Shown here: positions 49,266 to 62,296 of the stretch, in pieces
How positions within the stretch are numbered: the first letter of the stretch is position 1
Layout of the letters: each line of letters begins with the position of its first letter
Assembly: GCA_023055505.1 (NCBI GenBank)
Contig: JALIRH010000002.1
Span: 186,001 to 250,000, forward strand
Source of the DNA: Callipepla californica brunnescens
Lineage: Eukaryota > Chordata > Aves > Galliformes > Odontophoridae
DNA: 64,000 bases
Direction: 5' to 3'
The notes under the pieces: model-generated
What the model was told of the DNA's origin: nothing
Databases searched by the model: none
What the model saw: only the letters and a program-made list of their open reading frames with translations
Program-made: the position numbers and the translations under genes

Positions 49266-49977
49266 GGGCCTGCACCCACACCCTGGAGAAAATCAAGAAA
49301 GAAGGAAGCAGCACCTGGAAACATGACCACTGTAACCTTCCTCTGTCTTTGCACCTCAAGTTGCAGCCTTCCTAAGTGGAAGACACCAAGTACATCTTCT
49401 CTTTTGCTGTGTTTTTCTCAATAAACTTCTCATGCACAACTTGCCTCAGATTCCTCTTCATCCTTTCTTTGCTCAATGTTCTTTCCTCACCACACTGTTC
49501 AGAGAATGTCTCTGGAAACCATCAAGACAGGTCCAAAAATGCCTCCATAACTCCTCCCAAAACCACCTCACGAGCAAGAACATTGATGGCTAGCAGATGG
49601 CCTTCCTCTCATTATGTTTTCTGCACTTCTACAAAAACAATCGTATAGTACACTTACCCTCTAGAACAAAGCTGGTCACTTCTACGTGAAAAAACTGAGC
49701 TGGGTTTGTACATGAGTGCTCTTTATTTCCAACACTTCTCAACCATTATGTGCTGGACAATATTTACTATGAGGATTTCCTTAACCTTCTTTCCAGGGAT
49801 TCATATCTGGCCAACCAGCCTGCAGTACCTCACACCTACCTTCTTTTCTCACACATACGATTGGCATCAGCCTCATCCCAGTTTTAGGAACCTCTCCTCA
49901 CTATCAAAATTTTCCTAAGATAATTGTAATCAGTGTAGTCAAGAAAGTAGACAGGACTCTCACCATTTGGTCTTTGA

Positions 49978-50972
49978 ATCAAAGAATCACCAGGGTTGGA
50001 AAAGTCCTCTAAGAACATTAGGTACAACCGTCCACCTATCACCAACATTTCCATCTAAATCCCGTCCCTCTGTGAAACATCTCAATGTTTCTTGAACATC
50101 TCCTGGGACTGCGACACCATCACTTCACTCTGTAGACCATTCCAGCTCCTGATCACTCTCTCCGAGAAAAACTAGTTCATAACGTCCAGCCTGAATCTCC
50201 CTTGGTGCTACTTGAGGCTGTGCCCTCCAGTCCTCGTCTAGTTCCACGGAAGAAGAGACCAACACCAACATCACCGCAGCCTCCTTTCGGGTAATTGTGG
50301 AGAGTCAAGAGGTCAGCACAGAGCCTCCTCTTCTCCAAACCAAAACTGAAGACAGAACACGAGGTTGAACTCCATCCCGGTGGCCTCACTGCAGCTATCC
50401 AACCTGTCTAGACTGCTCTGTAAGGACTTCCTTCCCCTCCTCTTGTACCACTGAATCCAAAGCTGAACACTGTACTGGAGACGATGTTGCAGCGGCACAG
50501 AGCAGAGTGCAACAACACTACACTCTCCTGCTGTCGGTGCTGGGCCCAGTGCAACCCAGGGCACAGTCAGCCCACTAGGCTGCAGGGGCACACCTGTGAC
50601 TCACATTCAACTTGACATCTACCACAACCTCCTCATCTCTTTCTGTCAGGCTGCTTTTATGTCTCTCCTCCCCAGATACCTAGATAGCTTCAAATTATTC
50701 ATGTCTCAGGTGCAGATTCCAGCTCTTGCACTCATTAAAGTTCATGCCATCGATGATGGCCCAACTCTTGGGTCTCTCAAGTGCTCTCTACAAAGCCACG
50801 TTAATCCTAAGAGAGTCAACTGCTCCTCCATAGTTACAGTCCTCCACAAACTTCTTACTTTGTATGCATTTGAGTCCTTTGTCCAAGTCACTCAGAAAAA
50901 CATGGAGGACAACCGACCCAAACATGAAACTCAAGGAAATCCCACACCTGACTGGCCACCAGCTGACTAGAT
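49978..50972 (-). mobile_element. CR1 LINE remnant, A-to-B spacer (G13-G14)
   Basis: Copy of 2488-3480, with the same internal join; distal variants match G5-G6. 50972-51880 is spacer. Confidence 0.75.
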
Positions 50973-51880
50973 CTAAGAAACATCTAAAAGATGCTTTTCA
51001 GGTATAGTTGGGAGTCATCACTTCCTGCCACGTATTATGTATTGTTCAAGATATATGGTGGAAGTTTTCTCCTGGACATGAAAGGAAAAACTATTAATAA
51101 CATGGATGATGATCATAGAAATTACACCTATGAGGTTCCCTTGATGAATTACATGGGTAATCTTCACAGAAAAGGAAGTGCCATCATCTCCGAACCAGGA
51201 TGCCTAAAATGCCCAGTCCAAGTTTCCACAGATGTTTTGAACTATAACAACAAAGACAGAAAAGATATTGCACAAGTGCCTGGTGATGACCTCACACTCT
51301 ACAATGCTCCTTTTTTACATGCTTTGGCCACTTTTTCCACGTGCACTGACACAAACATGCAAGATCACTCCAGTGGAATCCAATCCACTCGCTTGGAAGG
51401 TGACGTCGGTGCTAAATTGAGACACTCTCAAGTGGAGAATGTGAGAAGGCACAGTTGCTGGAAGGAGAACACAAACCACATGATGTGCAAGACAATGCAA
51501 TGCAATAGAGAACAAAACAACAACTAAGCACAAGGAAAGCAAATGCAGTAGAAGGCAAGCAGGGAGTAAATACTATGCACGTAGGAGCGTCTTGTGTCAA
51601 ACACAGCTGGGAAAACCAGAACAGCACACTGAGGATGCCAGGAATGGGTTCCACACCTGAAAAAGTGGACATAGAAACACAGTATGAGTAGCACACCATG
51701 TCATGAGAAAGGAGAATACATCGATCATCCAATGCTATGGATGACACTTTGAACCACCTCCATGAGATGCGCCTTCCACATAACTCACACTCAAAAAATG
51801 CCTACAGAGTCAAAGGAACATATCCACAAAACAAGGAAATGAAAAGGAAGAGTTGTGGGAAGGCAATAACACACCACGTA

Positions 51881-51983
51881 ATGACTGACCAAGCTGTGGC
51901 ACACAACAGCAGCTGGCTGCGCAAAGCTGCCATGCGCAGAGGCTCTCTCCAAGCCCTCGGGCGCTCACACAGCAGCATAAAAG
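51881..51983 (+). promoter_or_regulatory. G14 core promoter, TATA 51976-51983
   Basis: B-type block, nearly identical to G6, with GGCACACAACAGC for GGCACGCAACAGC. Confidence 0.8.
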
Positions 51984-52274
51984 CCGGCCTTGTGCCTCGC
52001 TCCCTCACACCCTTCTCCTGACGCCTTCTCCTCTGTGCTCCTCCAGGTGAGCCTGCACCCCACTGCTCTCCTTCACCCTCCCCACCTTGCCCTGCTCTAC
52101 ACACCCTTTCTCCACAAGCCAAACCATCCCTTCTTCTTCCATTCAGCCATGCTCCAAACAGCCCAACACCACCTCTGCTCAAGAAATTTGTTTCACTCCC
52201 CACCTGTTCTCATTTCTCCAAAACCCTCTGCTAACCAACCATACTCTCTTCCAGAGACCCTCCATCCCACAGCC

Positions 52275-52571
52275 ATGTCCTGCTACAACAGCTGCAGCCC
52301 CTGCGGACCCACCCCGCTGGCTAACAGCTGCAACGAGCCCTGTGTCAGGCAGTGCCAGGACTCCCAAGTCTTCATCCAGCCTTCCACCGTGGTGGTCACC
52401 CTGCCGGGACCCATCCTCAGCTCCTTCCCCCAGAACACCGCCGTCGGATCCTCCTCCTCAGCTGCCGTGGGCAGTGCCCTCAGCTCCCAGGGAGTGGCCA
52501 TCTCCTCCGGTGGCTTCGGCTTCGGAGGCCTGGGCTGCTTCAATGGCGGGAGAGCCCGCTACCCCTGCTAA
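52275..52571 (+). CDS. feather beta-keratin G14 (class B, CFNGG tail)
   Basis: 98-residue feather keratin with [10 protein letters not shown] in the core, as in G6, but with the G13 tail [12 protein letters not shown] and the G13 silent variant GGCAGTGCC. The 5' half therefore follows class B and the 3' half of the CDS follows its class A neighbour, with the B-type 3' UTR resuming after the stop. Intron 52047-52254; its acceptor region reads CATACTCTCTTCCAG. AATAAA at 52810-52815. Confidence 0.96.
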   Translation: MSCYNSCSPCGPTPLANSCNEPCVRQCQDSQVFIQPSTVVVTLPGPILSSFPQNTAVGSSSSAAVGSALSSQGVAISSGGFGFGGLGCFNGGRARYPC

Positions 52572-53557
52572 GGGCCTGTACCCACAACCTGACATGAACC
52601 ACCACCACCCTGCAAGGCGCCTCACCCACTGAGGATGAACATCTCTGGCACAGATGGCATTTGGCCTCACCAGCCACGATTCCCTTCTGGGTCTAACCAT
52701 GCTCCATGGAAAGATGAATACTGAAACTTTCTTATTTCTTTGCACCTTAAATTCTAGCCTTTGCACTTTGTAATTAACAATTACCTCCCTCCTTTAGGTG
52801 TACTTTCTTAATAAAGTTCTCATGCATACTAGCCTATGAATCCTCTTCTTCCTTTCATTGCCCAATACAACATTACGGCTCTAGAAATCACCATGCTAGG
52901 TTCAAAATGGCTTCAAGACCTCTTCTCCCAACCCCGTCACCTAAAAGAGCACTGGTGTTTAGCACATCGGCTTCTTCTCATTACATCTTATCTTCACTTG
53001 TCAAAACAAAGTCATGCAGTCATACAATTGCTGTGCTCAAGTCCACTCACAAATAGCAGCTGTCCAGAAGCAGGTCCAGTCCTATCACCCCCGGTTTTAC
53101 TATACATACTGACCAACATCGTTCTCATTTCGGAGTCTTGGTCTATACAACTGTGTCTCATCACAACAGGATGTGTGTCTACAAGAAGGGGTATCTAAAA
53201 TCCGTGCACACCCACATGTACAGAGCTGGTCACTTCAGTACAGAAAAACTGAGGTCATACTGTTTATCTGTTCTCTCGTTTCCACCATTTCTTAGCCATC
53301 CTGTGTTCAGCAGCACATTCTGGGAGCATTTCCTTCAGCTCCTTCCCAGGGTCTCATGTCATGCCGACCAGCCTGTGGTTTGTCACACCTTCCTTCTTCA
53401 TTTCTTACACACAGGAGCGGGTTGAATCTCTTCCAGGTTTCAGGAATCTTTCCTCATTATCTGGTCCTTCCTAAGATAATTTTAATCAGCATAGCCAAGT
53501 CATCAGACAGGACCGTCACCACTCACGGGTTCGTCCCAACAGACCCTTTGGACTTCG

Positions 53558-55120
53558 AATCACAGATTCACCAAGGTTGGAAAAGACCTCTAAGAACATC
53601 CGGTACAAGTGTCCACCTATCACCAACATTTACCACTCAACTACATCCCTAAGTGCAAAATCACAATATTTCTTGACTGTCACCAGTGTTGGTGACACCA
53701 CCACCTCCCTGTTCAGACCATCACAGCACCAGGCTTCAACATCAGAGAAGAAGTACTTCATCATATCCAGTAGGAATCTCTTCTGGAACACCTTCAGGTC
53801 ATTCATTCTAGACGCGATGACAGTTACACGGGAGGAGAGGAAGAACCCCACATCTCAGCAATGTCCCTACAGCTACTTGTAGAGAGCCACAAGGTCAGCC
53901 CTGAGCCTCCTCTTCAACAGACAGAACAATCCCAGCTCTACCAGCTGCTCCACAGAAGGTCTGTGCTCCAGACCCCGCACCCAATTACTTGACCACCTCT
54001 GAAAATGCTCCAAGGCGTCAGTGTCTTTCTTGAACTGTGCTGACCAAAACTGAAGACAGATCTCGAGGTGTGGACACACCAGGGATGAAAAAAGAAGGAT
54101 GATCACTTCCCTCTCCTGCTGCCCACATAATTTCTATGTACAAGCCAGGATGCCATTGGCCTTCTTGGCTGTATGGGCACACTGCTGGCTCATGTTCAGC
54201 TGAACATCAATCAAAACCCCCAGGTCTGTTTCCTCTACATAGTGTTCCAGCAATGTTGTCTCAAGCATGCAGAACTGCCTGGGGGTGTTGTGGCCAAAGT
54301 GCTGATCCCAGCTCTTGCTCATGTTGAACTTCATCCCATTGGCTTTGGTCCAGCTATCCAGCCTGTCTACACTGCTCCTTATTGCCTTCTTTCCCTTTCT
54401 CTGTTACCACTGAAGCCAAAGCTGAACACAGTAATGGAGATGATGCGGCAGTGGCACAGACCTGAGTGGAAAAACTGTAATATCCCATGCAGGCAGTGTT
54501 GGGCCCAGGGCACTGTCATTCCTTTAGGCTGCCAGGGCACACTGCTGACTCAATTCAACTTGGCATCGACCTCAACCGCCTCATCTCTTTCCATCGGGCT
54601 GCTTTTATTTATCTCATCCTTGAACATGCAGATATCTATAAGGTATCCCTGTGTGAGATACAGAATACAGTACTTGCTCTGGTTCAACTTCATGCCATTG
54701 GTAATGACCCAGCACTCTGCTCAATCAAGAGCTCTCGGTAAGGTCTCCATAATTCTGAGAGAAAAATGCTCCCCCTCAGATACCGTCATCCACAAACTTC
54801 TTGCTTTCTACGCATTTGATTCCTGCAAACGGGTCATTTATTAAAACATGGAAGACAACAGGCCCAACAATAGAATGCTGGGAAATGCCACACCTAACCA
54901 TCCGCCAGCCTGATGTAACCACATCTAATAAAAGTAATTGATTTGGACTTGGGAGCCACCAGTTCAAAAATGCATTCTGTATTTGTCAAGGCATTTGGTG
55001 GATATATAATCCAGAAGGATACGGGGAAAACCACAATGAATAACTTCGATGAAGATCATACAAGTTACGCCAACGAGGTTCCCTTTAACTAGGTGGGTAC
55101 TAGTCTCAAAAAAGGAAGTG
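53558..55120 (-). mobile_element. CR1 LINE remnant, B-to-C spacer (G14-G15)
   Basis: Copy of 6075-7640 without the G6-G7 deletion. Minus strand shows ETDLGVLIDVQLNMSQQC and [19 protein letters not shown]. Confidence 0.8.
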
Positions 55121-55665
55121 TTTTCATCTACAAACCAGGTTACCTAGAATTCCCAGTTCAGGCTTCCACGGATGTTTGGAATTGGCAACTCCTTTGAACA
55201 ACAAAGGCACAAACCATAGTGCACAAGTGTCAAGCAATGACCTCACTGTCAGCACTGCTCTTTTTCTGCGCATTGGCAACTTCTTCCACAAGCCCCGACA
55301 CGAACGTGATAGATCACACCTTTGGCCTCCTATCCTCTCACTTGGAAGGTGCTGCCAGTGACAAATGGGGACATCCTCAAGAGAAGGATGGAAAAAGTCA
55401 GAGCTGCTGGAAGGAGAACACACGACAGATGATGGTGAGCAACACTACACAGTGCAAGAGCATCTCGCAGCCCTGAGAGAAGAGCCTTCACAGTCCAAAT
55501 GAGTGGTTGGCATCAGGGACTAGCCTCCATCTACATATGGTGACCCCAAATCGTAGTTCCGCATCCAGGCTTTTAGCCAGCTCCATTTAGTCCACCTCAC
55601 ATTCCACTTTGTCTAACCCATACTGGTGCAGATTCTGGAATGGGATATAGTCACAATTCATACCA

Positions 55666-56120
55666 TTATAGAATCGCACAGTAGTGAACATTGGAATGGA
55701 TCCATATCATCACCCCTTCTCTGGTTAATTCCCCTCACCAGGTCATGTTGATCAGGGCCCCGTCCAACCTGGCCTTAAATTGATGAAGACCCCACAAGCT
55801 GACTGGGCAGCATGTGCTAAGGTCTCGCAACTACCTGAGTCAAGGATTTCTTCCTAACATCTACTACAAATTTCTCCTCATTCCATTTAAGTGTCCTACT
55901 GCTATCTGACCATGTAAAGAGCTGGTTTCCAATCCTGCTTATTAACTGCCTTCAAGTACTGGAAGGCCACAGTGAGGTGTCCCCAGCACCTTCTCTCCAC
56001 GCTGAATAAGCCCAACTCCTGCAGCTTTTCTTCAACAGAGATGATCTGCAGCCCTTTGGTCTTCTCTGTGGCCCTCCTCTAGACCCACTGCACACAGCTC
56101 CTGCAGCATTCCTCACACAC
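55666..56120 (-). mobile_element. second CR1 fragment, B-to-C spacer (G14-G15)
   Basis: Copy of 8180-8640, with three bases fewer in CACCTTCTCTCCACGC. 56120-57010 is upstream spacer. Confidence 0.75.
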
Positions 56121-57012
56121 TCAGGCACATCCAGTTGAACAGCCCCTCTTCAGACTTCGCTCCATTTCCCTCAGAACAAGATGTACTGCTCACCTCAGCA
56201 GCAAGCCACAAAGCACTCACCTCAGCTGAACGAGGGCATGCCTTGCACTCATCAGTTATGTCACTGACCGCAGGGCTGGAGCAGCTCATGACTGCAAGCC
56301 CATGTAGCATGTGTGCTTCCAATTTCTATGTGGGCTCCCCAAATCCTCCTGGCAACAAGCAAAGCCCACACAGAGAAATAGCCTCAACCACTGACACTCA
56401 GTGCAACACCGGTCCCATAAATTCTGCTTCAGCCTTCCTCACAGAAGCACTTGTCTCCAACTCAGGACGGTCTACTGCATCCTGCTATCTACAAACAGCC
56501 CTTCCCTGCCTAAATAAGCGACAATCCCCATGGATGGCCCTAAGCTGAAACTGCACACAGCATGCAGCAACCCTATTCCCAAATGAAACCATAAAGCACA
56601 AAGGGAACGAACGTGTCTGTGCAGCACACCCCATCGGAAAGAGATGGACAAACTATGTGGAAAGGGATTTTGTATGAAGGTAGTCAGGGAGAAAACACGA
56701 TGCAAATGATGGTGTTTCATGCCAAACACAACTGGAAAGCCAAGAGCAGCCTGACAAGGATGCCAGGAAATGGCATCCCCACCACACAATGCAGTCACAA
56801 ACCATACATTAAAAATGCTACACTCTGGCCCCATCCTTTAGACCACACCTCTCCTCCAATGCTTTAGAAGTATCTTCCAAACACCATTATGAGCCCTGCA
56901 TTCTGCAAATCCACCAAAATAGTCATTCTCACTTAAAAAGTGCCGACAGTGTCAAAGGAACACACGCACAACTCAAATGAAGAGTTGTGGGAAGACAATT
57001 ACACACCACACA

Positions 57013-57115
57013 CTGACTGACCAGGCTGTGGCACGCAACAGCAGCTAGCTGCACAATGCTGCCATGCGCAGAGGCTCTCTCCAAGCCCTCGGGCACTCAC
57101 ACAGCAGCATAAAAG
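57013..57115 (+). promoter_or_regulatory. G15 core promoter, TATA 57108-57115
   Basis: C-type upstream sequence. The E-box is changed to AGCAGCTAGC, and after the TATA box it reads GCCAGCCCTTTGTC. The first TGCGCA word is TGCACA. Confidence 0.8.
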
Positions 57116-57401
57116 CCAGCCCTTTGTCTCGCTCCCTCACACTCTTCTCCTGACACCTTCTGCTCAGTGGTCATCCGGGTGAGCCTGCACCTGACCGCCC
57201 TCCTTCACCCACCCCACCTGGCTCAGCTCTACACTCCCTTTCTCCCCCATCCTCAGCAGCACTTCTTCTTCCATACAGCCAACCTGCCGACACCTCCACC
57301 TCTCCTTGCTACTTTTGTTTCTCACTGCACCTGTTATTACTCCTCCAAAACCCTCTGCTAACCAACCATCCTCTCTTCCAGAGACCATCCACCCCACAGC
57401 C

Positions 57402-57698
57402 ATGTCCTGCTACAACAGCTGCAGCCCCTGCGGACCCACCCCGCTGGCTAACAGCTGCAACGAGCCCTGTGTCAGGCAGTGCCAGGACTCGCATGTCTTC
57501 ATCCAGCCTTCCACCGTGGTGGTCACCCTGCCGGGACCCATCCTCAGCTCCTTCCCCCAGAACACCGCCGTCGGATCCTCCTCCTCAGCTGCCGTGGGCA
57601 GCGCCCTCAGCTCCCAGGGAGTGGCCATCTCCTCCGGCGGCTTCGGCTTCGGAGGCCTGGGCTGCCTCACTGGTGGGAGAGCCCGCTACCCCTGCTAA
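57402..57698 (+). CDS. feather beta-keratin G15 (C-type 5' flank, diverged 3' UTR)
   Basis: 98-residue feather keratin with the private change His31 (QDSHVF), where the others have Gln, and [10 protein letters not shown]. The codons read GACTCGCATGTC instead of GACTCCCAAGTC. Exon 1 ends CATCCGG at 57178, so the base before the last exonic G is G and not A; intron 57179-57381. The leader has GAGACCATCC for GAGACCCTCC. The 3' UTR contains both a C-like part (CGGTGCAAAACAAGCAAG) and an A-like part (TGGAAACATGAACACTG), which looks like the parent form from which A and C were shortened. AATAAA at 57954-57959. Confidence 0.96.
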   Translation: MSCYNSCSPCGPTPLANSCNEPCVRQCQDSHVFIQPSTVVVTLPGPILSSFPQNTAVGSSSSAAVGSALSSQGVAISSGGFGFGGLGCLTGGRARYPC

Positions 57699-58536
57699 GG
57701 GCCTGCACCCACACCCTCACACCAACCACCACCACCCTGCAAGGCGCCTCACACACTGAGGATGCACATCTGTGGCACTGATGGCACATGACCTCACAAG
57801 CCATGACTTCTCTTCTCACGGTGCAAAACAAGCAAGCAGGGAACGGTGTCTGGAAACATGAACACTGTAACCTTCTTCTGTCTTCACAGCTCAACTGTAG
57901 CCTTCGTAATTGGAAGTCACCAAGTACATCTTCTCCTTATGTGCATTTTTCTCAATAAACTTTTCATGCATCACAGCCTCAGTTTCCTCTTCTTCCTTTC
58001 TTCACCCAAGGTTCTTTACACTTTACCCACTACACAGAATGGCTCTTGACAACAACAAGCCAGGTCCGTAAGTGCCCCAAGATGTCCTCTCATATCTATA
58101 TCACCAGCAAGAATATTGATGGCTGGCAGATGGCCTTCATTTCATCATATTTTTTCTGTTCTTGTCCAAACACGGTCATAGAGTACATTTGCCCTCCAAA
58201 ACACAGGCGGTCACTACACTGTGCAAAAAGAGAAGTCGGTTTGTATAGGAGTGTGCTCTATTTCCAACACTTCTCATCCTTTATGTTCTGGGTAATATTT
58301 ACAGAGAGGATTTCCTTCACCTCCTTCCCAGGAACTCACGTCAGGCCAACCAGACCACGGTACCTCACACATTCCTTCTTTTCTTACACAAAGGAGTGGG
58401 ATGAGTCTCTTCCGGGTTTCAGGAACCTCTCTTCCTTATCAAAAGCTGTCTAAGATAATTGCAATGAGCGTATTCAAGACACCAGACAGGACCCTCACCA
58501 CTTGTGGGTTAAACCCAGAAGGTCCTTAGGACTTTC

Positions 58537-59950
58537 AATCACAGAATCACCAAGGCTGGAAAAAACCTCTAAGAACATCCAGTCACACCGTCCAACTGTC
58601 ACCAGTATTTCCCACTAAGCCCTGTTCCTCAGTACAACATCTCAATGTTTCCTGAACACGTCCAGGAACTGTGACACCATCACCTCCCAGTACAGACATT
58701 TCCAGGGCCTGATCACCCCCTCAGAGAAGAAATACTTCCTAGTGACCAACCTGAATCTCCCTTGGTGATAATAGAGGCCGTTCCCTCCAGTCCTCTTGCT
58801 AGTTCCATAGCAGAAAAGACCAATCCTAACCACACTGCAACCTCACTTCGGGTAGTCATAGAGAGTCACAGGGACAGCCCTGAGCCTCTTCTTCTCCAGA
58901 ATGAACAATCCCAGCTCCCTCAGCAGCTTCTCATGAGGCCTGTGTTCCAGACCCCTCACCCCATTTCTTACCCTTCTCAGGACACAATCCAGGGCCTCGG
59001 TGTCTTTCTTTTTGTGAGCAGCCCAAAACTGAACACACTCCTTGAGTTGCAGCCTCACCAGGGCTGAGTACAGAGGGATGATCACTTCTCCTCAACTGCT
59101 GCCCACAGTAGTTCTGACACAATTCAGGATTCCATTGGCCTTCTTGGCTATATGGGCACACTGCTGGCTCATGTTCAGCCGATCCTTCCCCAGTTCCCCT
59201 AGGACTGTTTCCTCTACACAGTCTTCCAGCCACATTGCCTCAAGCCTGTGTCATTGCCTGGGGTTGTTGTGGCCAAAGTGAAGTGCCCGGCACTTGGACT
59301 CCTGGAACTTCATCCCAGTGGCCTCAGTCCAGCTATAGAGCCTGTCTAGACTGCTCTGTAGGGCCCTTCTCCCCGCTGAAACCAAAGCTGAACACAGTAC
59401 TGAAGGAGATGTTTCAGCGGCACAGAGCAGAGTGTGTCAACCCTAAGGTCTTCCACTGGCATTGCTGGGCCCAGTGACCAACAGGGCAGATTCAGCCCGT
59501 TAGGCTGCCAGGGCACACTGTTGACTCACATTCAACTTGGCATCAACCACGACCTCTTCATCACTATCTGTTGAGCTGTTTTTATGTTTCCCCGCTCCTC
59601 TCATCCTTGAACACGCAGATATCTATAAGGTAACCTTGCGTGAGGTACAGAATACCGCACTTGCTACGGTTCAACATCATGCCATTGGTAATGGCCCAGC
59701 ACTCTGCTCAATCAAGAGCTCTCGGCAAGGCCTCCCAAATACGCAGAGAATAATGATCCCCCTCAGTTACTGTCATACACAAACTTCTTACTTTGAATGC
59801 ATCTGATTCCTGAAAACAGGTCATTTATTGAAACATGGAAGACTACAGGCCTAAAAAGAGATTGCTGGGAAACACCACACCTAACCACCCAACTACCTGA
59901 TGTAACCACATCTAATAAAAGGCTTTGAGTTGGACATGGAAGCCGCCAGT
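58537..59950 (-). mobile_element. CR1 LINE remnant, edge spacer (G15-G16)
   Basis: Best preserved CR1 in the window. Minus strand reads [27 protein letters not shown] and [19 protein letters not shown] (split: [27 protein letters not shown]), then TGGNGLYYHQGRFRLVTRKYFF towards the 3' end (TGGNGLYYHQGRF, RLVTRKYFF). This is the CR1 ORF2 C-terminal region. 57960-58537 is shared 3' flank. Confidence 0.85.
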
Positions 59951-60656
59951 TCCCTCAACTTCTTCTGTATTTCTCAAGATATATGGTGGATATCTGATCC
60001 AGAAGGATATGCAGAAAAACAATATAAATAACTTTGGTGAAGACTTTACAAAGTAAGCCTATGAGGTTCCCTTGGTGAACAAGGCGGGTACTTGCCTCAA
60101 AAAAGGAAGTGTTTTCATCTACAAACCAGGATACAAAGAATGCCCAGTCCAGGCTTCCACGGATGTTTGGAATTGGCAACTCCTTTGAACAACAAAGACA
60201 CAAACCATATTGCACAAGTGCCAAGCGATGACCTCACTGTCAACACAGCTCCTTTTCTGTACATCGGCCACTTCCTCTGCGTGCCCTGACACGAACGTGC
60301 AAGATCGCTCCTTTGGCCTCCTATCCTTTAACTTGAAAGGTGTTCCATTGCCAAATGGACACGTCCTCAAGAACATGATGCAGAAGGCAGAACTGCTGGA
60401 AGGAGAACACACACCAGATGATGCGCAACACTACACAGGGCAGCTCACAGCCCTGAGAGAAGATCCTTTACAGTCCAAACTTGTGGTAGGCATGCAGGAA
60501 TTGCCAGCATATACACTTGGGGCCTCCATCTCAACGCTTTGCACCCTGGCCTTCACCCAGCTCCTTTCAGTCCACCTCAATCTCCACTTGTCTAACCCAT
60601 ATTGGCGCAGCTTCAGGATGAGCGTGGCCTGTGAGATCTTCTCAAATCATACAATT

Positions 60657-61100
60657 ATAGAATCACACAATGCTGAACTTTGGAAGGGATCCTTATCATC
60701 ACCCCTCCTCTGGTTAAATCCCCTCACCAGCTCATGCGGATCAGGGCCCTGCCCAACCTGGCCTTGAACGGCGCTAGGGATGAAGAACCCACAAGCCAAC
60801 TGAGCAGCGTGTGCCAGGGCCTCACAACCTCCTGAGTCAAGGATTTCTTCCTAACATCTAAACCAAATTTCTCCTCTTTCCGTTTAAGTGTCCTACTGCT
60901 ATCTGACCATGTAAAGAGATGGTTTCCAATCCTACTTCTTAACTACCTTCAAGTACTGGAAGGCCACAGCGAGGTCTACCCATAGCTTTCTCCACACCGA
61001 ATAAGCCCATCATGTGCAGCTTTTCTTCAACAGAGATGATCTCCAGCCCTTTGGTCTTCTCTGTGGCCCTCCTCCGGACCCACTGCTCATAGCTCCTGCA
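60657..61100 (-). mobile_element. second CR1 fragment, edge spacer (G15-G16)
   Basis: Minus strand: WVRRRATEKTKGLEII and EEKLHMMGLFGVEKA; diverged copy of the 8180-8640 type. 61100-61910 is upstream spacer with the shared block near 61610. Confidence 0.75.
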
Positions 61101-61910
61101 GTATTCCTGGTGACACCCAGCAGGCCTCACACACTCAGGCACATCCAGTTGAGCAGCCTCGCTTAAGACTTTACTCCATTTTCCTCAGAACAACACATAC
61201 TGAACGAGGGCATGCCTTGCACGCATCAGTTATGTCACTGACCACATGGCTGGAGCAGCTCATGACTGCAAGCCCATGTAGCATGTGTGCGTCCAATTTC
61301 TATGTGGGCTGCCCAAATCCTCCCTGAAACAAGCAAAGCCCACACAGAGAAATAGCCTCAACCACTGGCACTCAAAGCAACAATCATCTCTCTGCCTAAA
61401 TAAGCTATAATCCCCATGGATGGCCCTAAGCTGAAACTGCACACAACAGGCAGCAACCCCATTCCCAAATGGAACCTTTAAGCACAAAGGGAACCAAGGT
61501 GTCAGTGCAGCACACCCCATTGGAAAGAGACAGACAAACGACATGGAAAGGGAATTTGTATGATATCAGTCAGGGAGAAAACGTGATGCAAGTGATGGTG
61601 TCTCATGTCAAACACAACTGGGAAGTTCAGAGCAGCCTGACAAGGATGCCAGGAAATGGAGTCCCCAGCACACAATGCAGTCACAAACCACACAACATAA
61701 ATGCTACGCTGTGGCCTCATGCCTTAGACCACACCTGTCCTCAAGTGCTTTAGAAGTATCTTCCAACCACCCTCATAAGACCTACATTCCATAGAAATCC
61801 ACCAAAATAGTCATTCTCACTTAAAAAGTGCCGACAGGGTCAAAGGAACACACGCACTACACAAGGAAATGAAAAGGGAGCGTTGTGGGAAGGCAAACAC
61901 ACCCCACCTC

Positions 61911-62013
61911 ATGACAGACCAGGCTGTGGCATGCGACAGCAGCTGGCTGCACAATGCTGCCATGCGCAGAGTCACTCTCCAAGCCCTCGGGCGCTCGCAC
62001 AGCAGAATAAAAG
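61911..62013 (+). promoter_or_regulatory. G16 core promoter, TATA-like 62006-62013
   Basis: AATAAAAG replaces CATAAAAG. The core AATAAAA should still serve as a TATA element, but this is the only copy with a change here. The block shares GACAGCAGCTGG and GAGTCACTCTCC with G11. Confidence 0.75.
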
Positions 62014-62296
62014 CCGGTCCTGTGCCTCGCTCCCTCACACCCTTCTCCTGACGCCTTCTGCTCTGCGATCATCCAGGTGAGCCTGCATCTCGTTGCTCTC
62101 CTTCACCCACCCTACCTGGCCCAGCTCTACACTCCCTTTCTCCCCCATCCTCAGCAGCACTTCTTCCATACAGCCAACCCGCTGACACCTCCACCTCTCC
62201 TCGCTACCTTTCTTTCTCACTGCACCTGTTCTTATTCCTCCAACACCCTCCACTTACCCAACACCCTCTCTTCCAGAGACCCTCCATCCCACAGCC

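Larger units (their letters stand above)
48969..57700 (+). repeat. partial higher-order repeat 4 (G13-G15)
   Basis: Spacing 3,306 and 5,127 bp, as in the other repeats. After the G15 CDS the expected C-type 3' UTR and C-to-D spacer (with the plus-strand CR1) are not found; the diverged edge unit follows instead. Confidence 0.8.
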
